NCBI GenBank assembly: GCA_947498455.1
Contig: CANMKK010000006.1
Coordinates: 124,001 to 188,000, forward strand
DNA: 64,000 bases
Direction of reading: 5' to 3'
Source of the DNA: an uncultured Aquimarina sp.
GTDB taxonomy: Bacteria; Bacteroidota; Bacteroidia; Flavobacteriales; Flavobacteriaceae
The position numbers and the translations under genes are program-made. Under the pieces are notes generated by a model that worked only from the letters and a program-made list of their open reading frames with translations, made no database searches and was not told the DNA's origin. Within the stretch, counting starts at the first letter, position 1, and each line of letters opens with the position of its first letter. Positions 1-9,469 of this stretch are shown in pieces.

Positions 1-1127
1 GCAGCTTCAAAGCGTATATATTCTTCTTCAAACTTCTCACTATGTATATCAAATAATCCAGGGCATTCATTCGGACACATTAATGTCCATTCTGCATCAT
101 CCTGTACACGTTTCATAAACAAATCCGGAATCCACATAGCGTAGAATAAATCACGTGCTCGCATCTCTTCTTTTCCGTGATTCTTCTTAAGATCTAAGAA
201 ATCAAAGATATCCGCATGCCAAGGCTCTACATAAATTGCAAAAGACCCCTTACGCTTTCCTCCTCCCTGATCTACATATCTAGCAGTATCATTGAAAACT
301 TGTAGCATCGGAACAATCCCATTAGATGTTCCATTTGTTCCAGCTATATAAGAACCTGTAGCTCTAACATTATGAATAGATAACCCTATTCCTCCTGCTG
401 ATTGTGAAATTTTAGCGGTTTGCTTCAGTGTATCATATATACCATCTATACTATCATCCTTCATTGTTAAAAGAAAACAAGATGACATTTGGGGTTTTGG
501 TGTACCCGAATTAAATAAGGTTGGTGTAGCGTGTGTAAAATATTTTTTAGACATTAATTCATACGTCTCTATAGCTGCATCAAGATCATCAAGATGAATA
601 CCTATAGAAACCCTCATCAACATATGCTGTGGACGTTCAGCAATTTTTCCGTTAATTTTTAACAGATATGAACGTTCCAATGTTTTAAAACCAAAATAAT
701 CGTAGCCAAAATCACGATTATAAATAATTGTAGAATCAAGTTTTTCTTTATTAGCCATGATCACGTCATAAACCTCATCCGAAATCAATGGTGCTTTTTT
801 CTCTGTCCTTGGGTTTACATATTCATATAAATCTGTAACTACCTCAGAAAATGTTTTCTTCGTATTTTTATGTAAATTAGAAACAGATATACGTGCTGCT
901 AACTTCGCATAATCTGGATGTGTAATAGTCATCGTAGCGGCAATCTCTGCTGCCAGATTATCGAGTTCACTCGTAGTTACCCCATCATATAATCCTTCGA
1001 TTACGCGCATAGCCACCTTCACAGGATCAACCAAGGCATTCAGTCCATAACATAATTTCCTTACCCTTGCGGTAATCTTATCAAACATAATTGGCTCCTT
1101 ACGACCGTCTCTTTTTACAACATACAT
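1..1127 (-). CDS. nrdA: Ribonucleoside-diphosphate reductase alpha subunit, N-terminal part (cut by window edge)
   Basis: Catalytic large subunit of class I ribonucleotide reductase, which reduces ribonucleotides to deoxyribonucleotides in the cytoplasm. I translated it by hand: ATG at 1127, open for about 375 codons to base 1. It opens with an ATP-cone-like segment ([18 protein letters not shown]). It then shows the family stretch [15 protein letters not shown] with the first redox cysteine, followed by [20 protein letters not shown] and [20 protein letters not shown]. The remaining active-site and C-terminal cysteines lie outside the window. The small-subunit gene is immediately upstream on the same strand, so the order is nrdB then nrdA. 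Identification is secure. Confidence 0.96.
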   Translation of the reverse strand, partial: MYVVKRDGRKEPIMFDKITARVRKLCYGLNALVDPVKVAMRVIEGLYDGVTTSELDNLAAEIAATMTITHPDYAKLAARISVSNLHKNTKKTFSEVVTDLYEYVNPRTEKKAPLISDEVYDVIMANKEKLDSTIIYNRDFGYDYFGFKTLERSYLLKINGKIAERPQHMLMRVSIGIHLDDLDAAIETYELMSKKYFTHATPTLFNSGTPKPQMSSCFLLTMKDDSIDGIYDTLKQTAKISQSAGGIGLSIHNVRATGSYIAGTNGTSNGIVPMLQVFNDTARYVDQGGGKRKGSFAIYVEPWHADIFDFLDLKKNHGKEEMRARDLFYAMWIPDLFMKRVQDDAEWTLMCPNECPGLFDIHSEKFEEEYIRFEA

Positions 1128-1438
1128 ACGCTTTTTGGTTTTTAATAATCCTTCTTATGAAGAATGTGATGTTAATTTGTGCTACTATTATATACTTGTC
1201 TTACTGATCAATAATGTTATATTGATTTTCTCAAAATCAGATACTAAAGAGAGAACTCTAGATACTATTATCAGAGCATTTCTATCTAAGTAAAAAATTA
1301 TCGACTTCTGTCTTTTTTATTTTGCTAACCCCTTAAAGCTTTTGGAAAGCTTTATCAAACTGAGCTAATCCTAATCAAACAGAAGTAATGTTTGCTGACT
1401 AGCTCAGAATGAATATATTTTTGTTTTGAGGATACTAA
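1128..1438. other. nrdB-nrdA intergenic spacer with small hairpin
   Basis: 311 bp between the two reductase genes, with no open frame I can support. It contains AAAGCTTT-TGG-AAAGCTTT at 1335-1353, an 8-bp hairpin with a 3-base loop. No T-tract follows on either strand, so it does not look like an intrinsic terminator. It could be an RNA-processing or regulatory site in an nrdB-nrdA transcript. Confidence 0.4.
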
Positions 1439-2416
1439 TTAAAAATCAGCATCAAAACTTATCTTATTTTCATCAGTATCTTTATTAAGCACTCCTGCTT
1501 TTTGATATTCTGAAACTCTTTTTTCGAAGAAATTAGTTTTTCCCTGTAATGAAATCATATCCATAAAATCAAATGGATTTGCAGTTCCGTATTCTTTTTC
1601 GCATCCTAATTCCATTAACAATCTATCTGTTACAAATTCTAAATATTGAGTCATTAATTTAGAGTTCATACCTATTAAACTTACCGGAAGAGATTCTGTA
1701 ATAAATTCTCTTTCGATATTTAAAGCATCTACAATAATTCCACGTATTCTTTCTTTAGGAACTTTATTTACCAAATGATTATTATGCAAATGCACTGCGA
1801 AATCACAATGAACACCTTCATCTCTAGATATCAACTCATTAGAAAAGGTAAGCCCTGGCATTAGACCACGTTTCTTTAACCAAAATATAGAACAAAACGC
1901 ACCCGAGAAGAAAATACCCTCTACTGCTGCAAAAGCGATCAAACGTTCAGCAAATGAATCCGATTCAATCCACTTTAATGCCCAGTCTGCTTTTTTTCTA
2001 ATTGCTGGAAAATTGTCTATAGCTTTAAATAAAATATCTTTTTCTTTTTCGTCTTTTACATATGTATCGATGAGTAACGAATATGTTTCAGAATGGATAT
2101 TCTCCATCATAATCTGAAAGCCATAAAAGAACTTAGCTTCGCTATATTGTACTTCATTTACAAAATTTTCTGCCAAATTTTCATTTACAATTCCATCTGA
2201 AGCTGCAAAAAAAGCAAGAATATGTTTTATAAAATAACGCTCGTCATCGGTAAGTTTCGTTGACCAATCTGTTATATCTTGATGTAAATCGATTTCTTCT
2301 GCTGTCCAAAAACTAGCTTCCGACTTTTTATACCAATCCCAAATATCATGATGCTTTATAGGAAAAATTACAAATCTATCCTTATTTTCTTGTAAGATTG
2401 GTTCTACAACATCCAT
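1439..2416 (-). CDS. nrdB: Ribonucleoside-diphosphate reductase beta subunit (R2, diiron-tyrosyl radical)
   Basis: Small subunit of class Ia ribonucleotide reductase. It generates the tyrosyl radical passed to NrdA. All expected metal ligands can be read: Asp74 (ASDGIVNEN), Glu105 and His108 (ENIHSETY), Glu166 (AVEGIFF), Glu200 and His203 (SRDEGVH). The radical tyrosine is Tyr112, so this is not a tyrosine-less Ic type. The tail KISFDADF matches the conserved peptide by which R2 docks to R1. The length of 325 aa is normal for short bacterial and eukaryote-like R2 proteins. It lies upstream of nrdA on the same strand. Confidence 0.97.
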   Translation of the reverse strand: MDVVEPILQENKDRFVIFPIKHHDIWDWYKKSEASFWTAEEIDLHQDITDWSTKLTDDERYFIKHILAFFAASDGIVNENLAENFVNEVQYSEAKFFYGFQIMMENIHSETYSLLIDTYVKDEKEKDILFKAIDNFPAIRKKADWALKWIESDSFAERLIAFAAVEGIFFSGAFCSIFWLKKRGLMPGLTFSNELISRDEGVHCDFAVHLHNNHLVNKVPKERIRGIIVDALNIEREFITESLPVSLIGMNSKLMTQYLEFVTDRLLMELGCEKEYGTANPFDFMDMISLQGKTNFFEKRVSEYQKAGVLNKDTDENKISFDADF

Positions 2417-3158
2417 TATAAATTCTCTTTAACTTTTAGTGATTTTTTTGTCCCCTTTACGGTTTAACAAAGATCAAAAATTGCGCTAAAAGTTTCACAA
2501 AAAATTAGGAAACGTTTTCAACAAAGTTTTCAACACGAAGGGAAATTACATCAAATATCAGTTATTTTAAAAATCAAACTAACTAATTAGTTAACAATTA
2601 ATTACGTTTTAAAAAAAGATATGAACAGCGATGTTAGTAACTACAAAAAACTCTTATTTCTCCCTTGCTAGCAGCTTTTTTATAGCCAAAAAAAAACTTT
2701 ATCAAAAAACACAAAATTACGGCAAAACCACATGTTTAAAAAATTAACTTTTTCAGATAAAAAACAGCAACAATTTACCAAATAACACCTCTTATCAATT
2801 TAAAAAGCAATCAAATATTACCTAAACCATTCTTCATTACTTAACAAAAAGTAATCAACATACTGCTAACCCCTCGAAAAATTTTGAATCAAGATTGCTG
2901 CTACTCTCTCTATTATACACTTATTTTTAGCTTATCTTAAAATTTCTCTTTCATACAGTCTTTAGAATTATTTTTCTTGAAGCACAGCTCTCGGATTATT
3001 GCAGACACCTTAATTACAACTTTACTAGTGTGTGTTTTTCAAAACCAGAACCACCCAACCACCTTTCAATTAACATATTATACGTTTTTCTCAAAAAAGA
3101 TTAACTTTATCATTAAAAACGTAAAAACAGATCTATTACCTTAACTAGGTTATTTAAT
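2417..3158. promoter_or_regulatory. Divergent control region nrdB / sigma factor
   Basis: 742 bp AT-rich gap between divergent genes, with no coding potential seen. Two perfect copies of GTTTTCAACA (2514-2523 and 2526-2535), repeating every 12 bp, lie about 100 bp upstream of nrdB. Their core TTTTCAACA matches 7 of 9 positions of the E. coli DnaA box. A 14-bp palindrome (TAACTAATTAGTTA) lies at 2580-2593. Reading toward nrdB there is TTG, about 22 bp, then GATCTTTG (around 2470-2500). That is a weak match to the Bacteroidota promoter pattern TTG...TAnnTTTG. Confidence 0.4.
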
Positions 3159-3704
3159 ATGAAAGAAGAGCTATCAACGTTAATAAAAGGTCGAAATCAA
3201 GCCCTTGAAAAGATTTATAATGAATATCGTAGTTCTTTTTTGCAGTTTGCCAAAAAATATGATTTAGATCACGCTTCGTTAATAGATATTTATCAAGATG
3301 CTTTTATAGCATTACGAGAACACGCCATAAATGGTAAACTTGAAGATATTAAAAGTTCTATAAAAACGTATTTGTTTAGTATTGGCAAATACATGATATA
3401 TGATCACCTTCGAAAGCAAAAAAAAACAGTATCGTATGAAGAGTCTAAAGAATTTAAGGAAATCTCCGACAATGAAGATCTCCGTATCGAATACCAACAA
3501 TTAACACCAAAACAACAATTACTAAGGCAACATTTTAAGAACCTTGGAAAACGTTGTCAGGAAATGTTAACCTTATTTTATTATCGGGGACTAACAATTG
3601 AAGAAATTACGGAGAGTTTAGGATATGAAAACAAAAATGTAGTAAAAAGCCAAAAGTCCCGTTGTTTAAAATCCCTTAAAGAACTAATTAAATCCCCTGC
3701 CTAA
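3159..3704 (+). CDS. Sigma-70 family (ECF-like) RNA polymerase sigma factor
   Basis: A 181-aa alternative sigma factor that would direct RNA polymerase to a specific promoter set. Region 2 is recognisable around residues 25-90 (YQDAFIALREHA, then YLFSIGKYMIYDHLRKQKK, the -10 recognition helix). Region 4 covers about residues 120-178 (RCQEMLTLFYYRGLTIEEI...ENKNVVKSQKSRCLKSL, a helix-turn-helix for the -35 element). The acidic, glutamine-rich linker is typical of ECF sigmas. The next gene starts one base after the stop codon, so the two are certainly co-transcribed. That partner is a probable anti-sigma protein. A paralogous pair lies at 54486-55861. Confidence 0.9.
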   Translation: MKEELSTLIKGRNQALEKIYNEYRSSFLQFAKKYDLDHASLIDIYQDAFIALREHAINGKLEDIKSSIKTYLFSIGKYMIYDHLRKQKKTVSYEESKEFKEISDNEDLRIEYQQLTPKQQLLRQHFKNLGKRCQEMLTLFYYRGLTIEEITESLGYENKNVVKSQKSRCLKSLKELIKSPA

Positions 3705-3705
3705 A

Positions 3706-4440
3706 ATGGAACAAGAAGAGCTTATAGACAAGTTTCTGCTAGGAACACTAACCCCAGAAGAAAGAGATCAATTTAATGATTTACAAGAAAACAACATCTC
3801 TTTCAGGAATGATATTACCCTAATTAAAGATTTAAAAATTGTTTCTGGTGCAGAAGACAGGGATAATTTAAGAGAAAGTATTGCCAATTTTGAATCAAAG
3901 ATTAGTGCAAAAGAAACCAAAATCATCCCTTTGATTGATTATAAAAAATGGATTATTGCTGCTTCAATTCTTATTATAGCTTCTATTAGTGGAATATTAG
4001 TATTCAATCCTTTTGCTACAAATACAGCTAAGCTATATGCAGAGAATTTTGAGCCTTATAAAAATGTAGTATCCCCTATAGTAAGAGGAGGAAATAATGA
4101 CTCTGAAGAAACTATAGCATTTACTTCATATGAACAAAAAAACTATGAAGTAGCCGCAGACCAATTCGAATCATTATTTAGTGTTTCTAAAAGGCCCTAT
4201 TATTTATTATATCAGGCAAATGCTTTATTAGCTGCAAACCGAGCAAAAGAAGCCATTCCAATACTCGAAAAACACATAACATTAAAAGGGCAATTATCAG
4301 AAAGAGGCAGGTGGTATCTAGCACTAGCATATCTTAAGGAAAATAAAAAAGAAGAAGCTATCGTGACACTAAAAGAAATTATCCATAATGGGATTTTTAA
4401 AAAAGGGGCAGCTACACAACTACTTAAAGAATTAAACTAA
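3706..4440 (+). CDS. Single-pass membrane TPR protein, probable anti-sigma factor
   Basis: A 244-aa protein with three parts. The N-terminal segment (1-80, predicted cytoplasmic) starts EELIDKFLLGTLTPEERDQF, resembling the N-termini of Bacteroidota anti-sigma proteins. A hydrophobic helix follows at about 82-100 (WIIAASILIIASISGILVF). The C-terminal part is a tetratricopeptide region (about 130-244, with ALAYLKENKKEEAIVTLKEI). The predicted topology puts the N-terminus inside and the TPRs in the periplasm. The sigma gene ends one base upstream, which supports anti-sigma function by context. Its last 9 bases overlap, tail to tail, the end of the convergent CHAT protease gene. The anti-sigma role is inferred; no zinc-binding motif is present. 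Confidence 0.75.
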   Translation: MEQEELIDKFLLGTLTPEERDQFNDLQENNISFRNDITLIKDLKIVSGAEDRDNLRESIANFESKISAKETKIIPLIDYKKWIIAASILIIASISGILVFNPFATNTAKLYAENFEPYKNVVSPIVRGGNNDSEETIAFTSYEQKNYEVAADQFESLFSVSKRPYYLLYQANALLAANRAKEAIPILEKHITLKGQLSERGRWYLALAYLKENKKEEAIVTLKEIIHNGIFKKGAATQLLKELN

Positions 4441-7281
4441 CTTCTTCCTTTTAGAAAGAACAAAACCAATAACAGGAATCACTACAAGTAATAACCACCA
4501 AAAATTAAAAGAACTAGTACTCAAGGGTGCAGTATCACCAGACAATATAAACCCTGACCAATAGTACGGATGTTGCAACAACTCATCATCTTCAACTCCT
4601 GAAAGATAGGTTGTCTTAGCATTTTTCAAAGCTTTATCTTTTGAAAACCCTTTGTTGAGATTTTTATAAAAACTATCCATTAGCCCTGCTGTTGTTTGAT
4701 CATTTATTTTCCAAAGTGTTGTTACCAATGATCTCGATCCTGCATAACTAAAACCTCTTGCCAGGCTTAGCATTCCTTCTCCTTTTTGTAATTTACCCAA
4801 TCCAGTCTGACAGGCACTTAATGTTATCAAATCCGCATTGATAGTATATGCATACAGATCTTTTACGTATAATAAATTATTAGTTTCATTCCCTTCTTCT
4901 GGTGTAAAAGCTAAATAAGAATAATCCGGAAACTCATCATTTGCCATTGCATGAGTAGCAAAATGAAGAATAGAATGATTCGTTTTATTGTCTGTAAAAG
5001 CAGATAACGACGCTTCTCCACCAAGTACTACTGTTCCATCAAAATAATTAGCAATAGTTACAGCTTCTTCTGTATTATATATCAAAGGCCCCAAATCTGA
5101 TCTTTCTAATTGTGTAGTTTTCTCTTTTCTCTCAAAACTAGGAGCATATGCGATTAAACTGTTCTTGTCTTTTTTAACTTTTTTTAATTGTTCTCCTAGT
5201 AAGGTAACAGAATTACTATAGCTAACCTGATATTCTTTTACCAAATAGGCTGGGGTCTTATCCGACATTGACAATGCATCGAATGGCACATAATTTAACA
5301 CGTCATCCGGTACTATAATTAGCTCTGTTGATGTTATTCCATGAAGAGTTTTCTCTAACAATATACGATACAATTTATTTCCTTGTTTATAAATATCGGG
5401 AAGTCCTTTTACATCTAATTCTGATATCTTATCATAAAAAGAAATAATTGTACTCTTTATTTCTTTGCTAAAAGGTATTTTATTAAAACTAATAGTATTA
5501 TGCTCTATGGCAATTAAAAACAGGTTTTCTTCTGTAGAAAAATAACTCAGTAATGCTTTATTCTTTCCTATTATGTCTTTCGTTTCTTCCAGTTCAATTA
5601 CTTTGGTATTATATTTTAAGTTATAATATCTAGGGTGTTGTTCTCTAATACCAGCCACAAAATCATAATATTCATTTCTTAGTTTAAAAAGGGTATCAAA
5701 AAGTATCTTATCAGATTTTTGATTGAATAATTGCTTTTCCAAGTGTGTAATATCAGCTCTATACTGTTGCTCTCTATTAATAATTTCTTCTGGTATATTT
5801 CTATATGAACTAGCCTGAGAACTACGAACAGCTTCTAACAACAATATACTTTTACTTTTTTCCATAAAATGAAATGCATCGCTTATATATGTAGTATCCT
5901 TGGTGTGATTATATAAATCGTAAGCCACTTCTACCATCATATTAAATACGGGATGCATCTCTGACAATAAAAATTGTTTATCTATTTTACTCTCGAATTC
6001 AGGTTTCAATAAGTCTAACGTTTCAATAATACTATATGAAGTAGTATGTGCTATCTTGAGGTTTCGTATATCATTACTATCTTGATAAAGCAATTGTAAT
6101 GCTTTTAATTTTTCTTTATAGATTTTTATTAGCACGAGCCTAGTAGGGACTTTTTTAGGATCCGGGTTTTTGGCTATATCATCATTATTAAAGTCTTGCG
6201 ATAGCTCCATTAATCCTTTTTGGTAGTACTGCAATGCCTCACTAACCTTGTTTCTAGACACATTCAAATTGCCTATTTTTTTATAAGCCTCTGCAACATC
6301 TTGATGTTTTTTATTTTTTCTATATGCTTTAGTTTTTAACACATAGTTTTTGTAAAATTTCATTGCTTTATCATATTGTCCACTGGCAATAAAAATATCG
6401 CCGTACAGCATATCAGACAATCTTATAAATGCATCATTCTCTCTGTAATACTGCTCACTTTCTTTAAGCATGGCTAGTGCTCTTGGAATACTATCCTGAA
6501 GTAAATAATTTTTTGTAATACGTTGATATGTAGAAAGCAGGTTGTTTTTAGTTCTCGGATTATGACCTAATGAAAGATAAAGATTCAAAGCTTCTTTTAA
6601 TAACTTATTAGCTTTATTAAAATCATTTTCATTCTCAAAAACACTAGCCAATCTCATCTTAGTGCCCGCAATACGTCCTGCAGAACTTTCTATTTCGTAA
6701 TTATCCCCGATTGATAATATTTTTCTATAAAAATCTTTAGCGATACTATTTTTACCTGTCTTTTCATGAATTGATGCTAAAAAATTATACGTACTAAATA
6801 GAAGTGTCCTGTCTTCAATAGTCAATGAATCGATTGGTACTTCGGTCAGCATATTCGATAATTGTTCAAAATCAACTATTGCCTCATTAAAGTTTCTAAT
6901 TTTGAAGTTATAATTTCCCTTTTGAATCAAATAATTTTTTTCATAATCCAATTTATCCGGAAGCTTTTGGAAACTATTATTATACTTTAAAATAGAATCC
7001 ATTCTGTCTAAATTTAATTTTAACTGTTCCAAATCATAATGAAACCCATTAGAAGCCACTAAATAAGTAAGACTAGAAATCTTTCCTTCTACATCATTCA
7101 CTTTTTCGCTTAAGGCTATGCTTTTATTTAGATAATAAGTAGCACTATCTTTATTCGTGTAAATAAAAGCGCTTCCTTTCTGAAAATACAATTCCGAATC
7201 TTCTATATGTTTATTCTCCTGAGAAAGAATTAAGTGTACAGAAAATGAAAGAAATATTATTAAAACATTTTTTTTTAACAT
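4432..7281 (-). CDS. Exported TPR-CHAT caspase-like protease with C-terminal membrane anchor
   Basis: A 949-aa protein with an N-terminal signal peptide (LIIFLSFSVHLILSQ), then many TPR repeats (about 25-500) and a linker. A C-terminal CHAT domain (about 640-910), a clan CD peptidase related to caspases and separase, follows. The catalytic pair is intact: His777 in HFATHA and Cys824 in LSACQTGLG. The family motif GEGMLSLARGF is also present. The C-terminus has a hydrophobic helix (about 927-942) followed by SKRKKLV, so the protein is predicted to be periplasmic and anchored in the inner membrane. It converges on the sigma/TPR pair and overlaps it by 9 bp. A terminator-like hairpin abuts its start codon. 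Target unknown; the TPR anti-sigma protein is a plausible one. Confidence 0.88.
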   Translation of the reverse strand: MLKKNVLIIFLSFSVHLILSQENKHIEDSELYFQKGSAFIYTNKDSATYYLNKSIALSEKVNDVEGKISSLTYLVASNGFHYDLEQLKLNLDRMDSILKYNNSFQKLPDKLDYEKNYLIQKGNYNFKIRNFNEAIVDFEQLSNMLTEVPIDSLTIEDRTLLFSTYNFLASIHEKTGKNSIAKDFYRKILSIGDNYEIESSAGRIAGTKMRLASVFENENDFNKANKLLKEALNLYLSLGHNPRTKNNLLSTYQRITKNYLLQDSIPRALAMLKESEQYYRENDAFIRLSDMLYGDIFIASGQYDKAMKFYKNYVLKTKAYRKNKKHQDVAEAYKKIGNLNVSRNKVSEALQYYQKGLMELSQDFNNDDIAKNPDPKKVPTRLVLIKIYKEKLKALQLLYQDSNDIRNLKIAHTTSYSIIETLDLLKPEFESKIDKQFLLSEMHPVFNMMVEVAYDLYNHTKDTTYISDAFHFMEKSKSILLLEAVRSSQASSYRNIPEEIINREQQYRADITHLEKQLFNQKSDKILFDTLFKLRNEYYDFVAGIREQHPRYYNLKYNTKVIELEETKDIIGKNKALLSYFSTEENLFLIAIEHNTISFNKIPFSKEIKSTIISFYDKISELDVKGLPDIYKQGNKLYRILLEKTLHGITSTELIIVPDDVLNYVPFDALSMSDKTPAYLVKEYQVSYSNSVTLLGEQLKKVKKDKNSLIAYAPSFERKEKTTQLERSDLGPLIYNTEEAVTIANYFDGTVVLGGEASLSAFTDNKTNHSILHFATHAMANDEFPDYSYLAFTPEEGNETNNLLYVKDLYAYTINADLITLSACQTGLGKLQKGEGMLSLARGFSYAGSRSLVTTLWKINDQTTAGLMDSFYKNLNKGFSKDKALKNAKTTYLSGVEDDELLQHPYYWSGFILSGDTAPLSTSSFNFWWLLLVVIPVIGFVLSKRKKLV

Positions 7282-7310
7282 AAAAAAGCCCTCAAAGTTA
7301 AGTGAGGACT
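7282..7310 (-). terminator. Terminator-like hairpin directly before the CHAT start codon
   Basis: On the minus strand an 8-bp stem (AGTCCTCA with TGAGGGCT, one G-U pair, 8-nt loop) is followed by a run of T that ends exactly at the ATG at 7281. It looks like an intrinsic terminator or attenuator between the lipoprotein gene and the CHAT gene. Expression of the protease would then depend on read-through, or on translation or binding that opens the hairpin. Confidence 0.6.
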
Positions 7311-7336
7311 AATTTAGTAATATTTAATAATCTTAT

Positions 7337-7966
7337 TTATAGGTTAATGCCCCCTTCTACAGAATACGATATAACCTGTTGAAGAGGCTCAAAAAACTTA
7401 GAGATTTTTAGTGTTACTTTTCCCTGAAAGTCAATCGTTTTTTCCAACGAAATAAAGTTGAGCTTACTGTTTTCATATACTTCTGAAACACCAAAGTCTA
7501 CAAGAACTTCTTGGTTTTCGGAAAAAACACTTGCTGCAAAGCCTTCTACCTCTCCTATTCGCACTATTCGCATTAACTTTGTTAAATCAACAGGAGTTAA
7601 ACAGTTACATGGGCTTGGCGCCGGAGGTATTGGTCCTCGTCGTCCTAACTTTGCTATAAATTCAGGATACTCTTCAAAAATACTTTCTGTTTGCTCTTTT
7701 AGAAAATCCAGATGCTTTTCGTTGCTTTCATTTTCTGCTTCCAGCTCTTCTATTTGCCCTTGATCGTCTGGATCATCAGGATTTAATTCTTTAATTTTTT
7801 CATTAGCAAGATCAATTTGTTGCCTTAAGTATAGCACGTGTAAATCCTGTTCTAAAAACTCTCCTGTTTCTTCAGAATCTGGCGCAATAACTATAATATC
7901 ATCATCTTTACAAGACAAAAATAGCAGCATAATACCCGTTAACGCAAGTATATTAAATGTTTTCAT
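7337..7966 (-). CDS. Coiled-coil lipoprotein of unknown function, upstream of CHAT gene
   Basis: A 209-aa protein with a lipoprotein signal peptide (LTGIMLLFLSC, lipidation at Cys19). Residues about 40-95 are charged and glutamate/lysine rich with a heptad look (DLANEKIKELNPDDPDDQG, then IEELEAENESNEKHLDFLKE), probably a coiled coil. A short proline-rich stretch with two close cysteines (PAPSPCNCL) and a beta-rich C-terminal part follow. I recognise no family. It lies 55 bp upstream of the CHAT protease gene on the same strand and is probably part of the same unit. A sensor or substrate role is possible but not shown. Confidence 0.7.
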   Translation of the reverse strand: MKTFNILALTGIMLLFLSCKDDDIIVIAPDSEETGEFLEQDLHVLYLRQQIDLANEKIKELNPDDPDDQGQIEELEAENESNEKHLDFLKEQTESIFEEYPEFIAKLGRRGPIPPAPSPCNCLTPVDLTKLMRIVRIGEVEGFAASVFSENQEVLVDFGVSEVYENSKLNFISLEKTIDFQGKVTLKISKFFEPLQQVISYSVEGGINL

Positions 7967-8129
7967 GTGAATATTGTTTTGGTTTTCTTGTTAGTGGAAA
8001 TTAACATAAAGAGGTAAACATATTACTTCTATAAAAATAAGGAATTTATTCCAAAAGCATTTTCACGCAATTTTACAATCAAAAACAATACTCCTCATCA
8101 AAATCATGATCCCAAAACCTTGTCTTTGA

Positions 8130-8699
8130 TTATTTTTTAAAATCTGCCGCAACCTTTTCCAACTCCATATACCAATCTTCTCCAAATTTTCTGATCAAAG
8201 CTTCTTTTACAAACTTGTAGACAGGCACTTGTAATTCTTTGCCTAGAGCACATGCATCATCGCATATTTCCCACTTATGATAATTTACAGCCGAGAACTC
8301 TGTATAGTCTTGTACTCTTATAGGGTACAAATGACATGAAACTGGTTTTTTCCAATCTACTTCTCCCTGATTATACGCTTCTTCTATAGCACACATTGCC
8401 ATATTTTTTTCATCAAAAATAACATATGCGCAATCTGCTCCATCAATCAGCGGAGTTTCTAATTCACCATCCGAGGTTGTCACAGATGTTCCTTGCTCCT
8501 CAATAGCGGCTATCCCTTCTTTTCGCAAATACGATTTAATAACAGGGTATATTTCCTCTAACTTTTTAGTCTCGGATGCTACTAACGGAGCTCCAGCTTC
8601 TCCATCTATACAACAAGCCCCTTTGCATGCCGAAAGATTACATACGAAGTCTTTTTCTATAATATCTTCTGATACTATGGTTTTTCCTAATTGAAACAT
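8130..8699 (-). CDS. DUF3109 family cysteine-rich protein
   Basis: 189 aa, typical of DUF3109 proteins that are widespread in Bacteroidota. The N-terminal cysteine cluster CNLSACKGACC (Cys20, 25, 29, 30) and later cysteines (DGADCAY, NMAMCAIEE, PVSCHLYPIR, EICDDACALG) look like metal or iron-sulfur ligands. The arrangement resembles the CxxxCxxxCC family of zinc/iron-chelating proteins. No signal peptide is present, so it is cytoplasmic. It stands alone, with an AT-rich gap to the divergent marC-like gene. The biochemical role is unknown. Confidence 0.85.
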   Translation of the reverse strand: MFQLGKTIVSEDIIEKDFVCNLSACKGACCIDGEAGAPLVASETKKLEEIYPVIKSYLRKEGIAAIEEQGTSVTTSDGELETPLIDGADCAYVIFDEKNMAMCAIEEAYNQGEVDWKKPVSCHLYPIRVQDYTEFSAVNYHKWEICDDACALGKELQVPVYKFVKEALIRKFGEDWYMELEKVAADFKK

Positions 8700-8780
8700 A
8701 CTGCGAAGATAATTTTTATAGACAATAAATTTTACAGTTTATTTATCTTTTTATGCTACTTTTATCATATCAAGTCTGTG

Positions 8781-8788
8781 TACTTTTG
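8781..8788 (+). promoter_or_regulatory. Candidate -7 promoter element for MarC gene
   Basis: TACTTTTG matches the Bacteroidota -7 consensus TAnnTTTG and lies 20 bp before the MarC start codon. I see no clear TTG at the expected upstream distance, so this is half a promoter match. Confidence 0.35.
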
Positions 8789-8808
8789 TTTTAACCTAAA
8801 AAATTTAT

Positions 8809-9381
8809 ATGCACTTTGATTTTAAAGAAATATTTACTGCAAGTATGATCCTTTTTGCTGTGATTGATATTATTGGAAGTATCCCTATAATAATAGATTT
8901 ACGTAAAAAAGTAGGACATATTCAGAGCGAAAAAGCTTCAATAGTAGCAGCAATTTTAATGATAATCTTTCTTTTCGTAGGAAAAGAAATTCTAAATCTA
9001 ATCGGTATTGATGTTAATTCTTTTGCCGTTGCAGGTGCTTTTATCTTATTTTTTATCGCCTTAGAAATGATTTTAGGCATTCAATTATACAAAGATGATG
9101 CTCCAGAAACTGCAGCTGTTGTACCATTAGCTTTTCCATTGATCGCAGGAGCAGGAACCATGACCTCAATTCTATCATTACGATCAGAGTATCATACGAT
9201 TAATATAATAATCGCTATTATTATCAATATAATATTTGTTTATATTGTTTTAAAATCCTCTGGAAAAATTGAAAAAGTATTAGGAAAACAAGGAATTAAT
9301 GTGATTCGCAAAATTTTTGGAGTAATACTGCTTGCGATTGCTGTAAAATTATTTGCTACTAATATCAAAGGGCTCTTCTGA
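8809..9381 (+). CDS. MarC family integral membrane protein
   Basis: 190 aa with about six hydrophobic helices. It begins FKEIFTASMILFAVIDIIGS, with the conserved polar/proline segment IPIIIDLRKK typical of MarC/UPF0056 proteins. The second-half family signature is also visible (VPLAFPLIAGAGTMTSIL). These inner-membrane proteins were once linked to multiple antibiotic resistance in E. coli, but that link was withdrawn and their substrate is unknown. A small membrane-protein gene follows 88 bp downstream on the same strand. Family assignment is firm; function is not. Confidence 0.9.
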   Translation: MHFDFKEIFTASMILFAVIDIIGSIPIIIDLRKKVGHIQSEKASIVAAILMIIFLFVGKEILNLIGIDVNSFAVAGAFILFFIALEMILGIQLYKDDAPETAAVVPLAFPLIAGAGTMTSILSLRSEYHTINIIIAIIINIIFVYIVLKSSGKIEKVLGKQGINVIRKIFGVILLAIAVKLFATNIKGLF

Positions 9382-9469
9382 AAAACATCTCTTAAAAATA
9401 GATTAGCTCATTATTAACCTTGATACCACAAAAAGCAAGTGAGTTTCATAACAATTAAATTTTAAAAAC

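Noticed and set aside
1335..1353. AAAGCTTT hairpin as nrdB terminator
   Set aside because: No T-tract follows on either strand, and it lies inside a probable nrdB-nrdA transcript.
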